A stretch of DNA of 27,542 nucleotides, taken from the NCBI GenBank assembly GCA_002372505.1, contig DFGY01000012.1, forward strand, positions 1-27,542. The letters are read 5' to 3'. Shown here piece after piece: positions 1-5,057 of this stretch. Position numbers and translations under genes: made by a program. Origin of the DNA: Firmicutes bacterium UBA3738 (lineage in GTDB: Bacteria; Bacillota; Clostridia; Peptostreptococcales; Anaerovoracaceae). How positions within the stretch are numbered: the stretch's first letter is position 1; each line of letters begins with the position of its first letter. The notes beneath the pieces were generated by a model that saw only the letters and a program-made list of their open reading frames with translations, had not been told where the DNA came from and did not search any database.

Positions 1-5
1 AGCTT

Positions 6-80
6 TTAAAGTGTCAAACTACCGAGTTCCACCGAAGCAAAGAAGCCATTCATGTCGCAATGTAATATCGTCCTATCCAT
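6..80 (-). pseudogene. dinB-like (DNA polymerase IV) 5' remnant
   Basis: Read on the minus strand from the ATG at 80, the first 18 residues (MDRTILHCDMNGFFASVE) match the conserved start of Y-family DNA polymerase IV, including the first catalytic Asp in HCDMN and the F-F/Y-ASVE segment. After Glu18 the similarity stops and the frame reads LGSLTL and a TAA at 6-8. Neither other frame restores a plausible Pol IV continuation in the few bases left. I therefore call it a broken or truncated copy, although the window edge hides what lies beyond. Its promoter is still recognisable: an extended -10 ends 6 nt before the ATG, and there is no Shine-Dalgarno. The family match rests on 18 residues and is tentative. 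Confidence 0.45.
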
Positions 81-86
81 TTTTTT

Positions 87-95
87 ATTATAACA
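87..95 (-). promoter_or_regulatory. extended -10 promoter of the dinB-like remnant
   Basis: The minus strand reads TGTTATAAT, a consensus extended -10. It is followed by six A residues and then the ATG at 80. The -35 region would overlap the family A repeat and is poor. Transcription would begin at or next to the start codon. Confidence 0.5.
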
Positions 96-108
96 CAACT
101 GCGCCTCA

Positions 109-139
109 GTGAAACAAAAAGCCTGTCCCCGTGAAACGC
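109..139 (-). repeat. family A REP-like repeat, copy 1
   Basis: The minus strand carries GTTTCACGGGGACAGGC, then TTTTTG, then GTTTCAC, so the core is flanked by direct GTTTCAC copies. It lies between the dinB-like remnant and the ackA promoter, ending 3 bp before the ackA -35. The same core recurs at 1810-1836, 14097-14126, 14331-14360, 17664-17687, 22620-22653 and 22663-22696. Confidence 0.9.
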
Positions 140-142
140 TTA

Positions 143-171
143 TTGACGATGATTGATTTGCATAATATAAT
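143..171 (+). promoter_or_regulatory. ackA promoter
   Basis: TTGACG, a 17-bp spacer and TATAAT form a near-consensus vegetative promoter. It sits immediately downstream of a family A repeat and gives a leader of about 37 nt before the ackA ribosome site and start. Confidence 0.85.
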
Positions 172-214
172 CTTTTGAGGAAAATGTTATTTAGCAGACA
201 AAGGAGAAATGCAA

Positions 215-1420
215 ATGAAAGTTCTTGTTATTAACTGCGGTAGTTCGTCCCTGAAGTATCAGGTTCTGAACATGGAAGGCGAAATCCTTATGGCTAAGGG
301 TCTCGTTGAGAGAATCGGTATGGACGGCTCCGTAATTACACATGAAAAAGAAGGCGAGGATAAGTGGGTTAACGAAGTACCGATGGAGACTCATAAAGAG
401 GCTATTAAGCAGGTGCTGGATGCAATCGTTGATCCGGATCACGGTGTTCTGAAGGATATGAGCGAGCTTGGTGCTGTCGGCCACAGAGTTGTACACGCCG
501 GTGAAAAATTCGCAAGCTCAGTAATGATTACGCCGGAAGTAATGGCTGCTCTGGAAGAGTGTACAGACCTTGCACCACTTCACAATCCGCCGAACATTCT
601 CGGTATTGAAGCTTGCCAGGAACTTATGCCGGACACACCGATGGTTGGCGTATTCGACACAGCTTTCCACCAGACAATGCCGCCTGAATCATTCATTTAC
701 GCTATTCCGTATGAATATTACACAAAGCACGGCATCAGACGTTACGGCTTCCACGGAACAAGCCACAAGTACGTTGCACAGCGTGCAGCCGAGCTTCTGA
801 ACAACAATCTGGATGAAATGAAGATTATCACTTGCCACCTTGGTAACGGAGCTTCCGTATCCGCTATTAAATATGGTAAATGCATCGACACATCCATGGG
901 ATTCACACCTCTTGAAGGTCTGGTAATGGGAACAAGATCCGGCGACATCGACCCGGCTATCGTTACATACATCAGACAGAAGGAAAACCTGGAGCAGGGT
1001 CAGGCCAACGAAATCCTGAACAAGAAGTCAGGTGTACTGGGTATCTCAGGCGTATCCAGCGACTTCAGAGACATTGAAGCTGAGGCTGAAAAGGGTAACG
1101 AAAGAGCTCAGCTGGCACTGAAGGTATTCGCTCACAAAGTAAGATTCTACATCGGAGCTTACATTGCTGAGATGAACGGCGTTGATGCAATCGTATTCAC
1201 AGCCGGCGTTGGCGAAAACGACTACGGTATGCGTGATATTATCTGCAACAACCTGGGTAACCTGGGTATCAAACTGGACGTTGTTAAGAACAGAGTACGC
1301 GGCCAGGAAATGATTATCTCCCGTGATGATTCACCGGTAAGCATCATCCTTATCCCGACAAACGAGGAACTGATGATTGCAAGAGATACAGTTCAGATTG
1401 TAAAGGGTCTTCCCGTTTAA
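215..1420 (+). CDS. ackA: acetate kinase
   Basis: Acetate kinase interconverts acetyl phosphate plus ADP and acetate plus ATP, the substrate-level ATP step of acetogenic fermentation in the cytoplasm. The 401-residue product has the usual family length. It opens with the phosphate-loop signature NCGSSSLKYQ and contains GHRVVHAGE, HGTSHKYVAQR and GTRSGDIDP, which hold the family's catalytic Arg and His positions, and a C-terminal PTNEELMIARD. I chose the ATG at 215 because the AAGGAG at 201-206 lies 8 nt upstream; the in-frame ATG at 209 would be only 2 nt away. A strong promoter precedes it. No phosphotransacetylase gene lies beside it in the window. No terminator is visible before rpmF, so read-through into rpmF is likely. 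Confidence 0.97.
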   Translation: MKVLVINCGSSSLKYQVLNMEGEILMAKGLVERIGMDGSVITHEKEGEDKWVNEVPMETHKEAIKQVLDAIVDPDHGVLKDMSELGAVGHRVVHAGEKFASSVMITPEVMAALEECTDLAPLHNPPNILGIEACQELMPDTPMVGVFDTAFHQTMPPESFIYAIPYEYYTKHGIRRYGFHGTSHKYVAQRAAELLNNNLDEMKIITCHLGNGASVSAIKYGKCIDTSMGFTPLEGLVMGTRSGDIDPAIVTYIRQKENLEQGQANEILNKKSGVLGISGVSSDFRDIEAEAEKGNERAQLALKVFAHKVRFYIGAYIAEMNGVDAIVFTAGVGENDYGMRDIICNNLGNLGIKLDVVKNRVRGQEMIISRDDSPVSIILIPTNEELMIARDTVQIVKGLPV

Positions 1421-1442
1421 TAATTCCGTAAGAAAATAACGG

Positions 1443-1472
1443 TTGACAAGCGGGTGCCATTGGTATTATAAT
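1443..1472 (+). promoter_or_regulatory. rpmF promoter
   Basis: TTGACA, an 18-bp spacer and a perfect TATAAT lie in the ackA-rpmF gap, giving rpmF its own start in addition to possible read-through from ackA. Confidence 0.8.
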
Positions 1473-1523
1473 CGTAAAGTCGCTGATGAGGCGACAGACA
1501 GACTTTGAAAAGGAGGTGTAGAA

Positions 1524-1709
1524 ATGGCAGTACCTAAGAGAAAAACTTCAAAAGCAAAGAGAGACTCACGCAGAGCCCCCAACATGAAAATGAAGGCTCC
1601 GGGCGTTAGCATCTGCCCGCAGTGCCACGAACCTAAGCTTCCGCACAGGGTTTGTCCGAATTGCAACTATTACGATGGTAAAGACGTAATGGCAGAAAGC
1701 GCTGAATAA
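1524..1709 (+). CDS. rpmF: 50S ribosomal protein L32
   Basis: This 61-residue basic protein has the conserved L32 start MAVPKRKTSKAKRDSRRA and a zinc ribbon with Cys31, Cys34, Cys44 and Cys47 (CPQC and CPNC). It is therefore the zinc-binding (C+) form. It belongs to the large ribosomal subunit. A very strong AAAAGGAGGTG ribosome site lies just upstream, and the gene is followed by a rho-independent terminator. In many Firmicutes a DUF177 (YceD) gene lies between ackA and rpmF; here the 103-bp gap holds only a promoter. Confidence 0.97.
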   Translation: MAVPKRKTSKAKRDSRRAPNMKMKAPGVSICPQCHEPKLPHRVCPNCNYYDGKDVMAESAE

Positions 1710-1719
1710 TGAGTTAATT

Positions 1720-1751
1720 AAGCCACCTGTAGAATCGGGTGGTTTTTTTTA
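1720..1751 (+). terminator. rho-independent terminator after rpmF
   Basis: The stem pairs CCACC with GGTGG (plus flanking wobble and A-T pairs) around a loop of about 10 nt and is followed by eight T residues. Confidence 0.85.
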
Positions 1752-1759
1752 TTGCCTGT

Positions 1760-1789
1760 AAAAAAGAAGCCCTGATATAAGAGCTTCTT
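1760..1789 (-). terminator. rho-independent terminator after asd
   Basis: On the minus strand a perfect 7-bp stem, AAGAAGC and GCTTCTT, with a 12-nt loop runs into a T-tract. It terminates the convergent asd transcript about 50 nt past its stop codon. Confidence 0.8.
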
Positions 1790-1809
1790 AATTTCCATTT
1801 ATTAGGCGT

Positions 1810-1836
1810 AACAAAAAGCCTGTCCCCGTGAAACGC
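1810..1836 (-). repeat. family A REP-like repeat, copy 2, at the asd stop codon
   Basis: The minus strand reads GCGTTTCACGGGGACAGGC followed by TTTTTGTT. It begins at the base directly after the asd TAA stop and lies between that stop and the asd terminator, so it is transcribed as 3' UTR. Confidence 0.9.
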
Positions 1837-2841
1837 TTAGTCCGGAAGTGTTTCCAGGAGTTTTTCGGCGATTTGCACTGTGTTGGTGGCGGCGCCTTTG
1901 CGGATGTTGTTGGCTACCACCCACATGTTGATGCCGTAGTCGACGGAGAAGTCCCGGCGGATTCTGCCTACGTATACTTCGTCAGTGCCGGCGGCGTCTC
2001 TTGCCAGTGGGTAAACGTTGTTTGCCGGGTCGTCCATAACTGTGATGCCGGGGAAGGCGTCCAGGGCGGCGCGCAGCTCGTCAAGGTCGAAGTCTTTTTC
2101 GAACTCAACGTTTACTGATTCCGAGTGAGAATCGAATACGGGCACGCGGACTGTTGTTGCCGTAACTTTAATGGAATCGTCATGAAGAATCTTGTGTGTT
2201 TCGTTAATCATCTTCATTTCTTCCTTTGTGTAACCGTTTTCTTCGAATACGTCAATGTGTGGCAGGCAGTTTCCTGCAATGGGGTGGGGGTATGCCTGAC
2301 AGAGGTCGTTGCCCTTGAGACCTTCTTTAAGGTCGTTAATGCCTTTAACCCCGCTGCCGCTTACTGCCTGATATGTTGAGTAAACGATTCTTTTTATTGT
2401 GTACTTGTCGTGAAGCACCTTGAGAGGCAGCATTGCCTGTATTGTTGAACAGTTGGGGTTTGCAATAATTCCGTTGTTCATGGATATTGCTTCCGGGTTT
2501 ACTTCCGGCACTACCAGGGGTACATCCGGATCCATTCTCCACTGTGATGAATTGTCTACTACTATAACGCCGTGTTCAGCAGCAATGGGGGCGAATTTCT
2601 CTGAAACAGCTCCGCCTGCCGAAAAGAGGGCGATATCGATATCTTTATCAAAAGAGTGTTCGTTTAACTCTTCTACAATATAGTCTTTTCCCCTAAAATT
2701 AATTGTTTTACCTGCAGATTTGGCTGATGCCATAATGTACAGGTTCTCAAAAGGAAAATCTCTTTCTTCGAGAACTTTGAGGAATGTTGTTCCAACTACA
2801 CCTGTCGCACCTACAACTGCAAGATTCGGTTTTCTGTTCAT
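1837..2841 (-). CDS. asd: aspartate-semialdehyde dehydrogenase
   Basis: This enzyme reduces L-aspartyl-4-phosphate to aspartate semialdehyde with NADPH, the branch point to lysine/diaminopimelate, threonine and methionine. The 334-residue product has the Rossmann loop VGATGVVG near residues 10-17, an NSSQWRM segment, and the catalytic Cys131 in ANPNCSTIQ. The C-terminal half has GNCLPHIDVFEENGYTKEE, typical of the Gram-positive subfamily. I placed the start at MNRKPNLAVVGATG because AAAGGAG lies 8 nt upstream; a longer reading by 14 residues would run back into the leader. The gene is monocistronic, with its own promoter, and ends directly on a family A repeat before its terminator. Confidence 0.96.
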   Translation of the reverse strand: MNRKPNLAVVGATGVVGTTFLKVLEERDFPFENLYIMASAKSAGKTINFRGKDYIVEELNEHSFDKDIDIALFSAGGAVSEKFAPIAAEHGVIVVDNSSQWRMDPDVPLVVPEVNPEAISMNNGIIANPNCSTIQAMLPLKVLHDKYTIKRIVYSTYQAVSGSGVKGINDLKEGLKGNDLCQAYPHPIAGNCLPHIDVFEENGYTKEEMKMINETHKILHDDSIKVTATTVRVPVFDSHSESVNVEFEKDFDLDELRAALDAFPGITVMDDPANNVYPLARDAAGTDEVYVGRIRRDFSVDYGINMWVVANNIRKGAATNTVQIAEKLLETLPD

Positions 2842-2873
2842 TTCACATTCTCCTTTCAAAATACATAAACAAA

Positions 2874-2901
2874 AGTATATCATTCATGTGCTTGGTTGCA
2901 A
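2874..2901 (-). promoter_or_regulatory. asd promoter (shares -35 with a divergent promoter)
   Basis: The minus strand has TTGCAA, a 16-bp spacer and TATACT. The -35 hexamer TTGCAA is its own reverse complement and is also the -35 of the plus-strand promoter at 2896-2924. Confidence 0.65.
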
Positions 2902-2924
2902 ACACTTTTTTTATGTAGTATATT
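2896..2924 (+). promoter_or_regulatory. promoter of the secreted Fn3-like protein gene
   Basis: TTGCAA, a 17-bp spacer and TATATT. It uses the same palindromic hexamer as the asd promoter, so RNA polymerase should not occupy both at once. Confidence 0.65.
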
Positions 2925-2982
2925 ATTCTAACAAGTTGAAACTAATCGCGAACAGACCACTAAAAAGAAGGAGGAGATTATT

Positions 2983-4035
2983 ATGGTTAAAATGGAGAAG
3001 AAGATAGGCATCCTGGCTATATCTTCATTTTTAATTGTGATTCTTGCATTATTGATAAGTGCTCATCCGGCTAAGGCTTTTGATGACAGTAAGGCAGTTA
3101 ATCTGGAAATAGGCAAGAAAATCACTGAAAAAGCTACTCAGACAGGAACGGATGAAGGCTACTCAAAGCTATTTGAGTTTAAAACGAGCAACAAAACGGG
3201 CCTATATAATTTAACTCTTGCAAATGCGGATTTCGACCCTGGCTTTGCCGTCGAGATATTCGATAGCAATGAGGTAAAAGTGGATGATTTTTATTGTTAC
3301 AACATACATGAAAGAAGTAATACTAATCTAAAGCTAAACAGAAATACAGTTTATTACGTTGAAGTAAAACCCTATGATAGCGAAAGAAGCGGCACAGGAA
3401 CTTACAGTTTATTGCTGGAAGAAATAAAGGATGAAGAGCCGGACGACTATAAGACAGCAAAAACCGTAACAATGAATAAAAATGTGAAAGGTGAAATAAA
3501 TATGAGCTGGGAAGAAGACTGGTTCAAATTTGTTGCCCCGAAGAAAGGCTTTTATTACATCAAGTTTAACGACAAAAACTCAAGGATTAGTGTTTATGAT
3601 GATGATGTAGTTCTAATGGATGCAAATTATTATTCAAACAGAACCAATGATTTTTACAAACTGCCACTGGAAAAGGATCAGCTTATTTATATTATGTCTA
3701 CATCTGCCTATGCAAAGGAAAATGGCTACTGGTTTATAATCAGAAATGCGGATATTGCCAAGCCCCTTAAAGCAAAGCTTAAATCGGTAAAAGCCGGAAA
3801 GAAAAGACTGACAGTTAAATTTAAAAAGGCGAAGTACGCCAAAAAGTATCAGGTTGCCGTAAAGAAAAAGGGCGCAAAGAAATGGAAGAAATACACTTCC
3901 AAAAAGCTCGCTTATACAGTTAAAAAGCTTGTCAAAGGCAAGAAATACTCAGTTAGAGTAAGAGGAGTCAACGTTATTGACAAGGATGTTTACTACGGCC
4001 CCTGGTCAAAAACCAAGACTGTAAAAGTTAAATAA
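2983..4035 (+). CDS. secreted protein with PPC-like and Lys-rich fibronectin type III-like domains
   Basis: The function is unknown. The 350-residue product starts with a signal peptide: MVKMEKKIG, a hydrophobic stretch of about 20 residues, then a cleavage-like AKA. Two regions follow that resemble bacterial pre-peptidase C-terminal (PPC) beta-sandwich domains. One is around residues 55-147, ending GTGTYSLLLEE. The other is around 150-255, starting DDYKTAKTV and containing EEDWFKFVAPKKGFYYI. The last 85 or so residues look like a fibronectin type III domain (YQVAVKKKGAKKWKKY, YSVRVRGVN, GPWSKTKTVKVK) and are extremely rich in lysine. No catalytic domain and no LPXTG or choline-binding anchor is visible. 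The basic tail could hold the protein to the anionic wall, which is inference. AAGGAGG lies 8 nt before the start. It appears monocistronic, with its own promoter and terminator, and its codons are more A-rich than those of its neighbours. Confidence 0.7.
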   Translation: MVKMEKKIGILAISSFLIVILALLISAHPAKAFDDSKAVNLEIGKKITEKATQTGTDEGYSKLFEFKTSNKTGLYNLTLANADFDPGFAVEIFDSNEVKVDDFYCYNIHERSNTNLKLNRNTVYYVEVKPYDSERSGTGTYSLLLEEIKDEEPDDYKTAKTVTMNKNVKGEINMSWEEDWFKFVAPKKGFYYIKFNDKNSRISVYDDDVVLMDANYYSNRTNDFYKLPLEKDQLIYIMSTSAYAKENGYWFIIRNADIAKPLKAKLKSVKAGKKRLTVKFKKAKYAKKYQVAVKKKGAKKWKKYTSKKLAYTVKKLVKGKKYSVRVRGVNVIDKDVYYGPWSKTKTVKVK

Positions 4036-4060
4036 TTTTTCGGGAATATAGCGAATAAAT

Positions 4061-4099
4061 AGATGCCTTAATAGAGACCTAACCATAGGCATCTATTTT
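4061..4099 (+). terminator. rho-independent terminator after the secreted protein gene
   Basis: A perfect 8-bp stem, AGATGCCT and AGGCATCT, with an 18-nt loop is followed by a T-rich tail. Confidence 0.85.
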
Positions 4100-4130
4100 T
4101 ATTGAATTTTGTGCATGAACGAATGTTTTG

Positions 4131-4139
4131 TGGTATAAT
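4131..4139 (+). promoter_or_regulatory. extended -10 promoter of the uppP-ftsK-rimO-pgsA-cinA-LCP operon
   Basis: TGGTATAAT is an extended -10 with a perfect TATAAT. The -35 is poor, TTGTGC at best with a 19-bp spacer. It lies about 57 nt before the uppP start and is the only clear promoter seen ahead of the six-gene run. Confidence 0.7.
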
Positions 4140-4196
4140 ATTGCGGAACTTTTTTCAGATGGAATTTCGGATGAGAAATGAAGGAGGACAATAAAT

Positions 4197-5039
4197 TTGG
4201 AAGCAATAAATTATTTTAGCGCAACAGTGCTGGGACTCGTACAGGGACTGGCAGAGTTTCTGCCAATATCAAGCTCAGGTCATCTGGCGCTGCTGCAGCA
4301 TTTCTTTGGAATAGAAGGGGATAGCGTGCTGGTGTTTGCCGTACTGCTCCACATGGGAACGTTGGTGTCTGTATTCATAGTGTACTGGAGAGACGTGGTG
4401 GAGCTTTTCGCAGAACTTGTGGCATGTATTAAAGACATTGCGGCGGGAAAGGGACCCAGATTCTATTCCAATCCCACGCGAAAGCTGGGACTGATGATTA
4501 TAATAGCTACCATCCCTACGGCAATAATAGGTCTGCTGTTTAACGATACATTCGAAAGTTTTTATTCCCGCATGGGAGTTGTAGGCGCCGGGCTGCTTCT
4601 TACAGGTACAATTCTGTGGGTAGCCGAAAGATTCGGAAAAAACGACAAGGGTATCGAAGAGATGTCCTTTGTACATGCAATAATAGTCGGCGTCATGCAG
4701 GGGCTGGCCATTACACCGGGAGTATCCCGCTCAGGTTCAACCCTCTTCGGAGGACTTATCGGCGGCCTCAACAGAGAGTTTGCAGTAAGGTTCGCATTTC
4801 TTATTTCAATCCCTTCAATACTCGGCTCCTTCGTAATGGAGCTTCCCGACGCAATAAAGATGGGGACTCAGGGTGTGTCCTGGGGCCCGGTAATAGTTGG
4901 AATGATCGTATCCGCAGTAAGCGGACTGGTGGCTATAAAGGCCATGATAAAAATAGTAAGCGGTAAGAAGCTGACAATGTTCAGTTTCTATACCTGGACT
5001 CTTGGCATAATTGTAATTGTCTATGCCTTGATTGTATAA
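4197..5039 (+). CDS. uppP: undecaprenyl-diphosphatase (UppP/BacA)
   Basis: This integral membrane enzyme dephosphorylates undecaprenyl pyrophosphate to recycle the lipid carrier of peptidoglycan and other wall polymers; the family is linked to bacitracin tolerance. The 280-residue, strongly hydrophobic product has both signatures: GLVQGLAEFLPISSSGHL near the N-terminus and PGVSRSGST near residues 174-182. These carry the catalytic Glu, Ser, His and Arg positions of the family. The start codon is TTG, chosen because AAGGAGG ends 9 nt upstream and the next residues (EAINYFSATVLGLVQG) fit the family start. It opens an operon and is followed after 18 nt by ftsK. Confidence 0.95.
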   Translation: MEAINYFSATVLGLVQGLAEFLPISSSGHLALLQHFFGIEGDSVLVFAVLLHMGTLVSVFIVYWRDVVELFAELVACIKDIAAGKGPRFYSNPTRKLGLMIIIATIPTAIIGLLFNDTFESFYSRMGVVGAGLLLTGTILWVAERFGKNDKGIEEMSFVHAIIVGVMQGLAITPGVSRSGSTLFGGLIGGLNREFAVRFAFLISIPSILGSFVMELPDAIKMGTQGVSWGPVIVGMIVSAVSGLVAIKAMIKIVSGKKLTMFSFYTWTLGIIVIVYALIV

Positions 5040-5057
5040 AGTGTGGTAGGAGAAGGA

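Noticed and set aside
209..214. ackA start at the earlier ATG (209)
   Set aside because: It is only 2 nt from the AAGGAG site; the ATG at 215 has proper spacing and gives the standard N-terminus.
1424..1444. Hairpin after ackA (CCGT/ACGG) as a terminator
   Set aside because: The stem is only 4 bp and has no T-tract.
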